A stretch of DNA of 64,000 bases from Lanius collurio (taxonomy: Eukaryota; Chordata; Aves; Passeriformes; Laniidae), in the NCBI GenBank assembly GCA_020086605.1, contig JACBWW010000039.1:1251270-1315269 (forward strand), read 5' to 3'. Both the position numbers and the translations under genes were made by a program. This document shows positions 24,536 through 35,005 of the stretch, in pieces. Position 1 is the first letter of the stretch. Each line of letters starts with the position of its first letter. Below the pieces are notes generated by a model, which had not been told where the DNA came from, did no database searches, and was given only the letters and a program-made list of their open reading frames with translations.

Positions 24536-26440
24536 TGATGCTATTTCAAGAATAAGTAGAAAATGTTATTTAAAGAGTTAAGGCCAGTGAAGAACAGAAC
24601 ATTTGAATATTATCTTCTACAGGTGACTTAAGATCTAATTGCTGTTAGTAAAAGCAAACCCTTTGTGTCAGAAAGAGTGCTTACTTCAGTGGCTGCAAAT
24701 TAAAACATTCTAGTCAGTTCTTTTTATATTCAGGAAAAAAAATTAGCCTATAAATTCTTTTATACATTCAGTGAAGATATTTTTGGAACTGCAATAAATT
24801 TCTCATTACATGCAATACACTATTGTCTGATTTTTTTTTTTTATTATTTTTACCTCAAAATTATGTCTGAATGGGACAGTCCAATTATGTCTGATTTAAT
24901 GTTCTAATGTAATCCTGGGTGATTACAAGAAAGGTCCAGGGTTATTTAACAAGAGACATTTTGGATTTATCACAAAAGCGATATTGGAAGTATAGGACCT
25001 GTGGGGAGCCAATTAAACTTTCCTGGACATCATCTGCTTGGCAGTGTCCTCCTGCCACCAGTATGTCCCCTTGCCTAGAGAAATAACCAACATGCTGTAC
25101 AGTGGCTGGGAAACTGGAGTTTAGTTCAGGGCTGTATTCTTTCAGAGAGCACCAGAACAAGACTAAAGACAGATTTTGGTTGTTCCCATTATTGACCCTG
25201 TCAAAATGATCACCTCATGGAAATGGTGGTGTCCTTGTCTTGGTATCTCAAAGAGTCAGTGCCAAGGAGAGACTGTGCCTGAATAAGTATGTAAGTGAAT
25301 AAATCTTAAAAGACAAAGAAGTGAAGAACCTGAACCAGGTTTACTCCCTATTGTATAAAACTGATGTGAAAGATGAGATTATGCCCCATCCATTCTCACT
25401 ATTTCAGAGCATCTGTGTGAGAATCCATTTAAGGCAGGGCAGAATGCAACTTGAAAGGTCATTGTGGCTGGAAAGGATGTGTGAAGAAGGCTGACCCTGG
25501 CTGGGCTGGGTAGAGAGCTACTACAGCTGGCAACTAGAAAAGCTAAATTTTAATTGCAAATGAATATTTGTTCAGTGATAGATGTGGAATTGTGTGATGA
25601 CTCTGTTACAGAATCATTCTCAGGAGCAGAACTTGCTCTTGAAAATGGATTAATTAGAAATTTTATAGCTCTATTTCTCATCATGAGATATTGATTTTTC
25701 AGCTAGATATAAATTAGTTAAAATAAAGGAGAAAAATCCTAAACTTTATCCTAGTCACCAAAGTGATGTCTGCTATAGAAGCCTTTTGCTCATACAGGCA
25801 ACTAGAGTTGCTCAGTCCTGGCACAGCAGTCTTCACGTGGCCAAGCTACACAAGGGAAGTTTCATATCACTCCAGTAAAGCCACTTGCAGAAGTAGAATA
25901 GGATAGGCTTCCTAGAAGAAGTGCAATTTTAGCAGAATAATTCTGTTTATATAGCAGCTTTCACTGGTGCAATTATGATGACTAGATATTACACTCCTCT
26001 CTCTCTCTGCACCTGAGAGCATTCATTCCTGTGCCAACAAAACCTTCAGACCAGGCCAGAAGCAAAAGTTGAGTTAATTAGAATAGAGATGAGCACTTTA
26101 TGACTTACCTCTGTTTTGCCACTCTTATTACTCAAGCAAAATGAAAGTCATCTCATTATGCTAAAACTGTACCAGCATTCAGCTTCCTGCTACTGGTTTC
26201 TTGCTGGAAACCAGCTACATTGATGGATGCAGTGAAGAATAGACAGGCACAGACAAGGAGAGATCCAGGGAGCAGCCAATCATCACAGGAAATACAATCT
26301 TTTGATCTTTTGCTGTATCCAAATCATTTCAATGTTGCAACTGAGAACAACAGTATTGTATGAAAACTCTCCCTCTGCCCTGATGTGCCTTGCAACCGTT
26401 TTTACATTCCCCTTCAGCCTTCAGAAGTCTTATGCCCATG
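24536..26440. other. Gene-free stretch
   Basis: Unique sequence with a poly(T) run near 24830-24841. On the minus strand a good donor (AGAG|GTAAGTCA) lies near 26103, but the acceptors beyond it are weak. A+T-rich sequence around 25560-25740 contains TAAT-type motifs (GGATTAATTAGAAA). No gene recognised. Confidence 0.55.
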
Positions 26441-26483
26441 TTATTTCTTTATTGCTTGTTTGTTTTCCTCTCCTTTGCTGCAG

Positions 26484-26880
26484 CCCAGCTCTGGCTCTAT
26501 CAGGCACAAAGCAGAGTGCATGATACACTTTTTCAAGGCATTCAAGCATGAACTATTTTTCACTCTGGATTCCCTCTGCCCTGTTTTGCTCCATAACTTT
26601 TCCCAGTACAGTGATCAACCCGTCCTCCAATCAGCTTTACAGCCTCCCCAACAATACTGCTCCATAGATCAGCTCAGGTTGCTGCAGGATCATGATGGTT
26701 TTATGCCTCCAGCCTGCCACTTCCCACTGCCCCAAACTACCCAGCGAGTGCAAGTCCCAAGGTTGTTTGTAAGCTGGTGTGTGTAATACAGCCAGCAGGC
26801 TGGCCTGGGTTGTAAATTTGATGTATTTCATACTTAAGTAGGACTGTCAACTGTTAAATCCATTCCTTGCTAAAAATAAA
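26484..26880 (+). other. Candidate terminal coding exon with poly(A) signal
   Basis: A long pyrimidine tract (TGTTTTCCTCTCCTTTGCTG) leads to the acceptor CAG at 26481-26483. From the first exon base the frame is open for 100 codons to TAA at 26784-26786, and AATAAA follows at 26875-26880. The acceptor is one of the strongest in the window, and ORF length, stop and poly(A) signal are all placed as in a last exon. The predicted peptide, with segments such as KAECMIHFFKAFKHELFF and SIDQLRLLQDHDGF, matches no family I know. It starts in phase 0, so it could be spliced from the candidate at 23180-23280. Chance remains possible. Confidence 0.25.
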
Positions 26881-27408
26881 AGCTACATAATAAGCCTGAT
26901 ACTGTAGATCACTTTAAACCAGATACTGTAATCCCCACTTGAGACAGATACATGACCTATTAAATTAAACATAGATTCCCTGAAATTACATGCAGAACCT
27001 CTCTCAGATCAGACCCACTCCATTACTTTACCCTGTAAATAGAAATATTGAACTTGTGTATATTTTCAGACATGATGCATATAGTCACTTATCAGCTTTT
27101 GTATATGCATGCTGCATTAGCAGAGGTGTGCCTTGAAACAAAAACAACATTGACAACATTTTCAAAGCAAAATACCTGATACCGTCTTTCTAAATATGTA
27201 CTTAATTTTGTTAACAAAATAGGTCTTTATTTTCTGAACAGGTGACATCAATGCCAGCTGAGGAAAAATAAAACCATCTATATTAAGGTGCTGATAAATT
27301 ATTTTGGAGACCAACATTTCAAAACAGATTTTAACAACTTGAAAAAAAACCAAAATCCAGAGCAGAAAACCTTGGGAATGCTCTTATATTTGAATAATTC
27401 CACTGAGT

Positions 27409-27517
27409 TTGGTTGGGGTTTTTTGGTGGTTTTTTTTTTTTTTTTGGGGGGGTTATTTTTGTTGTTGCTGTGGGTTTTTGTTTTTTTTTTCTTTTTTTTT
27501 CTTTTTTTTTCTTTTCC
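27409..27517 (+). repeat. Long T-rich and G/T low-complexity tract
   Basis: Roughly 110 bp made almost only of T and G, then T and C. A run of 16 T is followed by seven G, then mixed G/T, then a small tandem array of C-T9 units at about 27491-27510. It is probably prone to polymerase slippage and to assembly error. AATAAA at 27553-27558 followed by TCTGTTGTTGTAG lies just beyond, a layout that resembles a poly(A) site. Confidence 0.85.
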
Positions 27518-27559
27518 TGGTAAAACGCATATTTCTGTAGAATTTGCAGCTCAATAAAC

Positions 27560-29000
27560 TCTGTTGTTGTAGTTATATTTTATAACTTTCTAGCTGTCTT
27601 CACTCTACTACTGAAGGGTAGCTTTAGTGATCTGTGAGATGGAAATGTTGAGAAGAGCACCAGGAAAGGACACAGCCTTGTGACCTGGTATGAAGAGAGG
27701 CTCTGATCACACCAAGACTTCAGCCTTGTCTTCCCATGGCTCCCAAGATGGACAGAAGAATGAATACTGTCTCCATATGGATTGCTGCAGAAGGAAAGAA
27801 ACAGGTTATGCATATTTTATGCCTGTGTGGCACCTACTTAGTGAGCTTTAGCACTGGACACTGCATTATATCATTATGTACAGGGTTAAACCAGATTATT
27901 GCTGAGTACCCACACCCAGCATTTCACAGCTGCTCTCTTGCTTTGGCACACAATCAGGGCTGTCTTCCAACATAGCTCAGCAAAACTGCTACCTCCGTGT
28001 CTTGCAGCAACTCTCATTTATTTATTCAGATTTATCACCACACCTATCAAGCTCTTTGCTTTTACATGTTTTCTTTCTCTTTTTTTTCCTTCTCAAACTT
28101 CATTGCCTCAGCTGTTTTTCTGAGGACACACTACAAAACTGGGACCTTTTCTACTCTTTTGGAGTGCAGAAGCAGCTCTGCTATTTCCATATAAAGCTCC
28201 AAATTGGGAATGTCAAATGGAATAAACTGCATCTGAAACACAACCAGCCAGCTGACCAAACAAATGAACAAGCAAAAAACTGAGCAGGTTATGTGAGGCC
28301 ACCATTCAGGTGGATGCAAAAAATAACACTTGAGCTTCTAGAATGAAGATAAATCAAGATGCTGCAGTCTGTAGCAATATTAGAGGGGTAGTATTTTCTC
28401 ACACAATAAAATGAAGTTCTCTTGAGCAATTCCTGCAGTGGATGAGTCACTGTCTGTCTTGGTTGGTTTATTCAGAATTATTTCTGTTCAGCAAGAATGG
28501 AGGAGAAATCTTATTCTCCCCTGTCTGTGAGCCCTCAGATTTGCCAAACCTGTGCTGATGCAACACAGCTTTTCCTTCCACAGCCCCACTCCAGGTTCAG
28601 TCCGATGCCTCAATGAGTCTGTCGTCTCCCAAGCAGCCTATCCACGTTGGAAGCAAGGAAATGGAATGTAATCTGCTTTTTTTTTTTTTTTGCAGGAAGC
28701 CCTGCTCCTGAGCACCGAGGCTGTTCAGGCAGGAGCAGCAGTTCTGTGAATGGGGAGCAGCAGCTGATGGCAGCGGGACGTGTGATGCCTTTCTCAGAGG
28801 TCACAGCTTTGGGGAGTAGCTGTGACTGGGAGGAGCTGCAGCCATTCGTGTATGAGAAAGTGTGAAGGCAGCCTGTATATTGGTGAAGCCACTCCAGGGA
28901 TATGCTTCAGCAGAAAGACATGACAAGCTGTGAATTACAGTGCATTAATTCAAGCCTAACATATTGTCAAGTATGGGGCCAAAGGGCTAAGAGCCATCCA
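27560..29000. other. Gene-free stretch with one strong acceptor
   Basis: A 15-base T run followed by GCAG (28677-28695) forms a textbook acceptor. The frame after it is open to a stop at 28863-28865 (about 56 codons) in locally GC-rich sequence. On the minus strand an acceptor of similar quality ends at 27785 and opens into an unrecognised 34-codon stretch with only a weak donor (CAG|GTCACA). Neither is enough to call a gene. Confidence 0.5.
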
Positions 29001-29005
29001 TACAA

Positions 29006-29120
29006 CTAGGTGTGAATTAATTCACACTAGTTCACACACTGAAGTGTCTTATTGTGATAATAGATTTAATACTCCTAAAATGTTATTTTAAAATATCTAT
29101 ATATTATTAATTAAGGTGTA
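29006..29120. promoter_or_regulatory. T-box half-site palindrome cluster
   Basis: AGGTGTGAATTAATTCACAC at 29008-29027 is an almost perfect inverted pair of T-box half-sites (consensus AGGTGTGA). The palindrome extends to CTAG on both sides with a single-base bulge. A further TTCACAC follows at 29031 and an AGGTGTAAG-type site at about 29114, next to ATTAATTA. T-box factors such as Brachyury and Tbx proteins bind paired half-sites of this form. Function as an enhancer is inference. Confidence 0.4.
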
Positions 29121-30380
29121 AGACTTATGCCTCCTGAACACTGAATTATATCTCAATGAAACCATTGCTCAAAATTCTTATTAACCCAGAAGGTCACTCA
29201 ATTTCTCCTGTCTATTTCATAATAATAAATAGTATAAACTGTTCAGACCATTCTATCTCTTTGTTACAGGAACTATCACCATCAAAAGGGAAATCCCTCT
29301 TCCTGTATGTAAAATTAATGCTCAAATATGTGGTTGGGTAAATGTTTCCTGCATGGTGATGTTCAGCCATATGTTTCTGGATTTCTCTTTGATAAGTAAG
29401 TGCTGGTTACCACTGAGTGATTATGTGCAAAACCTGTACCAGGAGGAAAAGTGCCTGTACACAAGTGCTAATCAATGAACTTTGCTACCCATCAATTCAT
29501 ATTTCCAAAGTGCTTGCATTGAAATGAAAGTCATTATGGCCAAGCCAATTAGTAAGAAAAATACTCTGGATTTTTGTCTCCTGCCAGTGGAGGTCAAGGT
29601 ACTCTAATTTTAACAGGATGTCATCCAGAGAAGAGCTGAAAAACAGATTGGGTGGAGCCCAACCCTGAGGAAAGTTTATTAAAGCTGATGGGAACTGCCC
29701 AGAGTAGGTCAAACTCATTCACTTCTATCAGGAATGAGTTTGGTCCCCAGGGAACAGTTAAATATTAAATCCATTTCTGGTTTTTGTTTTGTTTTGTTTT
29801 TAACCGAGTCTTGGCTTCTGAGCTGTTTATAAGAGAAAATGATATAGTAAATTATGTAAGATAAATGATACAGTCTGGCAGTGTGAGAAATCTACTATTC
29901 GTAACTAATTCTAATTTTTTAAGCTACTGTATGTCATAGCTAAAGCAGCACATGCTATCACTGAGCTGTCTTTGAGATTTACTACTTGTGTTAGTGTTTC
30001 ATCTGTGGTTTGTTTAAAATATTTGGGGGGCTTGAGGCTGTGGTGCCGTGCTGAGGCTGTGAGCTGCATGTAAAAGGCTCAAAGTGCCCTTCTGCCTGTG
30101 GCTGGGAGAGTGGAGAGGTCTGCTGTGGAGGCAAATTGAAGTAAATGACCAACAGTCAGTTAAATGCTTCTGTATCAAAGAGAGCTCTACCAGGGTGTGA
30201 CACTGGCAGACCTTGGCATGGGTGAAGACAGGCTGTTGTGGGCCTGAGGGGAGCACAGGCAGCCACGAGAACACACTCCCTCTGCACTCTGGCTAAGCAG
30301 ACCTGTCTCCTCTTAAGACAGAAGGCTTCCCAGTAAAGGTTTTTACATTTTATTGATCTTTGTCTTTTATCTTCCTCTGC
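29121..30380. other. Gene-free stretch
   Basis: A+T-rich unique sequence. A good acceptor (CATTCTATCTCTTTGTTACAG) ends at 29269 but only 23 open codons follow. A short GTTTT-type simple repeat lies at about 29778-29801. No gene or transposon recognised. Confidence 0.55.
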
Positions 30381-30382
30381 AG

Positions 30383-30608
30383 AAAACCTTTCCAAGAGCA
30401 CAAACATTTTATTAGACAGTTACCCTGTGTGGCTGCTGTATGCTCCTTCCAGAGCACACCTTTTCCATGCCGTGCTGGTTTTCCCTTACAAAGCAAGTTA
30501 ATAAATTATACAGCGATGAGTTTTGATTGCTTCACATTCAAACTGCTCTTTCCCAGAGGCTGTGTTACCCAAGATATTAGCAGAGAGAGCTGCTCTGACC
30601 TTGTTTAG
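30383..30608 (+). other. Candidate exon, 74 codons after a strong acceptor
   Basis: The acceptor TTGTCTTTTATCTTCCTCTGCAG ends at 30382. One frame is then open (one base plus 74 codons) to the TAG at 30606-30608. It includes KPFQEHKHFIRQLPC and SFDCFTFKLLFPRGC. No AATAAA was noticed within about 150 bp and no consensus donor is evident in the open part, which weakens the model. The product is unrecognised. The Cys and His spacing does not fit a C2H2 zinc finger. Confidence 0.13.
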
Positions 30609-31644
30609 TGGGCAGGCAGGAGCAGTGCTGAGGTGCAGCCCCTGGAGCATAGTGAAACCATTGTCTCCTTCCAGGACAAGCCATGGAGCCTGAACCACAG
30701 GAGTGTAACCTTGGATGTCCCTTGGCATTGCAGGCTGTGTTACACAGTGAAAGGAGACTGTATCTGAGCATCTGGGAGAAAAGTCTATGACAGATTTATT
30801 TGATATTTTTACTGGAGACCATACAATTACTGGAATACCTGGATTTATTTGAATGGAAGTATTATAGAAATATTCTCTCCAGTGGTTTCCTGCATGGAGA
30901 GGAAATTTCATTTTGCAGCCAAAATTTTGTCAGAGGGTCACAACCTCTTTCTCAATGCTGAAAAACTGTTGGAACTCACCCTGTAATAAAATGAAAGTCT
31001 TCCAAAGAGATTAAGCCCCCTCAGCCTATGATGGAGGGTCCCTCCATACTGATGCTGCCAGAGGCTGGTACAACATGTTGGGAACTTTCTTATTGAAAAA
31101 GGCCCTGAGTAGGGCAGCATCCTCACCAGGACCTGCTCTGGGGCTTGATGCAGGGCTAGACAGGCACAAAGGGTAAAAACAAACATGAAATGTATGTTAA
31201 GCCCATTTCTGAAGGCAGCAAACTCCTGGTGAGAGAATATTTCTCTGACTCCAGTCCTGGCAGACTCTGGGGGCTTCAGAGAAAGAGCATCACAATTACA
31301 GGTGAGGAAAAGGGGTACAGGATCTTGACTTGTGCAGAATGCAGTCAGGGGTTGTTTTCTCACAGAATTACTTCTGGTTGCTGTCTTCTGAGAGAAACCT
31401 TTTAAACATGCAAAGTATGTGGCCAAAAGGGGAATTCAGAAGTACTGGTCTGCACACTTTGAAGTGAAACTGAGAGGTTTGGGTTGGAAATCTCAATGAC
31501 CTGGCACAGCTTTGCTCTGCCCCCTTTCCTTTCCGTAGAAGCAGCTGCCGTGGCCATCTCTGTGCTTGTGTGAATAAAAAACACAAGCTAGGGACAGAAC
31601 AAGCCTGTCTCCCTCTTTTTTTTTATTTCCCAGCATCTGAATTG
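30609..31644. other. Gene-free stretch
   Basis: The 162-codon minus-strand open frame (30938-31426) is one of the longest in the window. It contains no domain I recognise, and another minus-strand frame and a plus-strand frame overlap it. Its last codons cross a minus-strand acceptor-like sequence (TTTCATTTTATTACAG, AG at 30981-30982). I treat it as a chance frame. Confidence 0.5.
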
Positions 31645-31900
31645 CTAGATGAGATCAGAGCTAGAGTCCACCTAGTCTGGTTTCCTGTTTCTGATAGCAG
31701 CCAGAACCAGATCCCTTGGATAAAGGCATAAGAAATCTCAATTCTGGCAAAAAGAGAACAATTAAGTCCCCCCCAATGGGTTCATCTTAATCTCTAGGAG
31801 TGGGAAAGTGTTTGAAACTCTGAAGCATGAGCTTTTACAACCTTTCTACGACTCTCTTAGCATTAATTATCATAACTCTGGCACCTCTAAAAACTTGTTG
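31645..31900 (-). mobile_element. Ancient CR1 fossil, turtle-like type
   Basis: Phrases match the CR1 type abundant in turtles and shared by amniotes, in antisense order: CACCTAGTCTGGTTTCCTGT, CTGATAGCAGCCAGAACCAG, GGATAAAGGCATAAGAAA, and then CTCTGAAGCATGAGC followed by TTTTACAACCTTT. Divergence is much greater than in the other CR1 copies here, consistent with an insertion predating the avian radiation. Remnants of this kind are sometimes retained as conserved non-coding sequence. The boundaries are approximate. The identification rests on remembered consensus and needs a repeat-library search. Confidence 0.6.
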
Positions 31901-34900
31901 TAACATTTGGCACTGTGTCGAGAGTAAGGCATGTTGAAAGAAGAGAACAGGACTTCTAAAAACGCTGAGGCACTGCTGGGATTATTGACTCAAGGACCTC
32001 AGTGAGGGAACATAACACAGGGTCATGTTTCCCAGTAATAACATGGGTGGTTGACTTCCCAGCATAAGGAAAAACTGGAAAAAATTGAAACTCATGTTGT
32101 TTTGGATAGAGCCCAAGAAGTTACTGGAGATTTACAATTAGATCATGCAGAAACTGTGGGCTGATTTGGTTTCATTTTTTCAAACAGATGTTGGAGAGGT
32201 CGCACAAGAGGTGGTGTGGAGGGTGCTATATTAGTAACTGAAATAAGTGTAGCTAATTCCAATTTAATACTGTATTTTATGCATTACAATCACTTTCCTA
32301 AGTGTAAATACTGAGCTTATTAATTATTGCATGGTAATTTTCTAGCCCTATAATTAAGTCATTTTCCTTCAAAAGAACCTATAGAGTTGTGGTGCAGATT
32401 TTCACAGGCGTTTCTCCTTTTGCTGCCGGTATTGGCAGCAACGTAATCTATCCCATTGTCATTGATGAGCTCTTCTGACTAAGAGGGAAAGTGACAGTAA
32501 CATCTATATCAGATCATCTGGAGTGGGCCAACTGCACATTGCATTAAAACATGAAGTGGAGAGCAGTCCTGTGGGGCCAAGGTTAACAGTTCCTTTCCAT
32601 CTGTAATTCCTGTCATTCCTGGGTGCAGTCTATAAGCTCTCACATAGCACAAGCATTTGTGGAGGATACACAAATTACCAAAACTGACCACAGCAAGACA
32701 AATACAAGCTGTTCTGAGACTATTGGTCACTGTGGGTTTGTACAGTAGAATTTAATTTTCTTCTGTGACACTGGAGATTGTCTTGGGGTGGGGGATGTCA
32801 CATGGAATGGTATCTGATAGGCTTTCTCAGTTTGTTCATCTTGTTTGCTGTCTCAGCTGGTCATTTCTGCTTTCCTGTGCTTGGGCACTGATGCTACCAG
32901 TCTGGCCTTACCCAGTCATCTTTAAGGACAATTATTCTGTGTTATTGTATTCTTAATTATATCATATAGTACCTAGGAAGCAAGCATGCTATTTTCTCTG
33001 CGGTCCACTATTAACAAAAACCCACATCACCACCAGCACTAAGCACTGCAGTCAGAAATCTTATTACTTAGGAAACAATCTCATTTTCTTTTTCCTAAAA
33101 AAAACCCCTCACAGAATAAAACCAAAGCATGGTTTTGATGTTCTCTAGTGTTTATTCTCTAAATACTGGAGGACACAGAGAGCCCTAACAAGCAAAACGT
33201 TCAGCTGGACAAGCAGCCCCACACAGAGCTCTTTTTTAATTCCCTGGATGTTCTGCACACAGAGCACAGACCAAGCACATCCCGCTGTGGCTGACCCTCT
33301 CTTCTTGTACAGGCACCCACCAAGAATATATTACCCCCATGCTTTTGGCAAAGCACAAATAAGCTTCCAGAAGTTTTGCAGTGATATCAATGTCCTCTCT
33401 AAAAATAGAGCTTCATCTCTTACCGAGTGGAACACCAGGAAGCCATCAGCACCTGAGGGCTGCCCAGCCTGCTGACGTGGTTTTCCTCCCATACCCTGCA
33501 CTGAAGATTAGCCAACCCTTTCATTCCTCCATTAATCACCCCTCATATTTAGAAGACAGTAACCACAAAATAAGCAACCTGGTGATTCTTGCAGCAGTTT
33601 GGAATTTCTGTATTTCCTAGGAAGGCTGTTAATATTTGTATTTCCAAAGCAAAGGACTTAGGGGCTCCTGGCACATTCTTCCTGTCCACCCCACTGGGGT
33701 GCCACGTAGTGCCTGCTGCCTGGAGGTGAGTGAGGGTTGGTGCTTCAGCAGCTCTGGTTCACTTTTATAAATCTCCCTGGGAGCTGAATGTACTCACAGC
33801 CTTGAGGCTGGGGCTCAAAACATCTGTGCTAACCTTCAGACACCTGTGAAAGTCTGGTTGGGTATGTATTTAATGAAGTGAACTGAAGACTATGGAATAA
33901 TCAATCCTTCTATCCTGTGACGGGTCAATTGCTTATTTTAGAACTGTCTTGGCTGGTTGATTATTTAATTTCCTTGAAAGCAAGAAAAATAATCATTGTG
34001 AAAGTTACTAATGTACTCCAGGTGAAATGCAACTAAACCATTCATTCCAATATTCACATTAGCCAAAACATGCTTGCTGTTTTATATTTTGACCCTTTGC
34101 TCCTTCCCTGTCACAAAATAATTATAAAAATGATTAAATGATTTTAAACTATTGAATTCTAATTTTTTTAAATGATTGACTTGACATTTCAATTCATTAG
34201 CTTTCAACCTGAATTGAAACTTGTTCCACAGTTCTTTATTTAGGTTCCAACTTTTCTGTTTATATGATTGTCACTAAATTAAGAAATCATTAACCAATGC
34301 TTTAATTCAATGTCATGCTTTGTATGCAGTGAACTACAATAAGACTGTCTGTATTCACAATAAAATGATCAAAACATAGAATTTGACTTCTCTTTTTCTT
34401 CCAAATTTCAATACAATTTGGGACTTTTAGAAAGCTTTTTTTGTAAAAGCACAGGTTCATACACACTTAAGTAATGTTGATGGAATCATAAAGGGAAGCT
34501 GTAATTATACTGTCAAATTTATTTTATTCCTTCTGTGCATTTCTAGCAATATTTAGAGCTGCTCTGTGTTTCTACTACCAGATAAACCTGATTTGATTGC
34601 AAACTGTGTAAATTAAATAATCAGTTACTTTCTACATGCTGTGTCCTTTCACAGCTTCTGAGCTCACTTGTGCTGTGGTAAAAGAGCACCAATTGCCCTT
34701 TGGTGCTGCTCTCAGGATTGATTTGGGGTGAGTTATATTCAGGCCCCTAAATATAAACCTTACACACTTTCACCACACAGCTGTTGAGGGGGAATGTTAT
34801 GTCCACTCAGGCTCCACTGGGAAAGCTCTCCACTGCCAGCAATGTCTCAGTCTTCCCAGAGGTGAATAAATTTGTGTTTTTCCGTTCCCTAAAGCTCCCT

Positions 34901-34940
34901 GTGATGCACAAAGCAGATGCTCTCTCTGGCTGTCTTGCAG
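31901..34940. other. Gene-free stretch
   Basis: Unique sequence, with a moderately motif-rich A+T segment at about 32220-32370 (TTATTAATTATTGCATGGTAATT). Very A+T-rich DNA at 34080-34400 carries repeated TGATTAAAT-like and ATTCAAT-like words. A perfect-looking donor (GGAG|GTGAGTGAG) near 33726 has only a poor acceptor upstream. No gene recognised. Confidence 0.55.
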
Positions 34941-34945
34941 GGAAT

Positions 34946-35005
34946 ATGCCATGCCATGCCATGCCATGCCATGCCATGCCATGCCATGCCATGCCATGCC
35001 ATGCC
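34946..35005 (+). repeat. Perfect (ATGCC)12 pentanucleotide microsatellite
   Basis: Twelve uninterrupted copies of ATGCC occupy 60 bp. Because the unit is five bases and contains no stop in any register, several frames on both strands remain open through it (Met-Pro-Cys-His-Ala on plus, Met-Ala-Trp-His-Gly on minus). That explains the cluster of open frames at 34784-35216, including a 139-codon minus-strand frame. The repeat begins six bases after an acceptor-like TGGCTGTCTTGCAG. A perfect array of this length is probably polymorphic. Confidence 0.98.

Noticed and set aside
27685..27784. Minus-strand exon after a strong acceptor (TTTCTTTCCTTCTGCAG)
   Set aside because: The only matching donor is CAG|GTCACA, which is a poor splice site.
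30938..31426. 162-codon minus-strand open frame
   Set aside because: No recognisable domain, frames overlap on both strands, and the length is not surprising for this much sequence.
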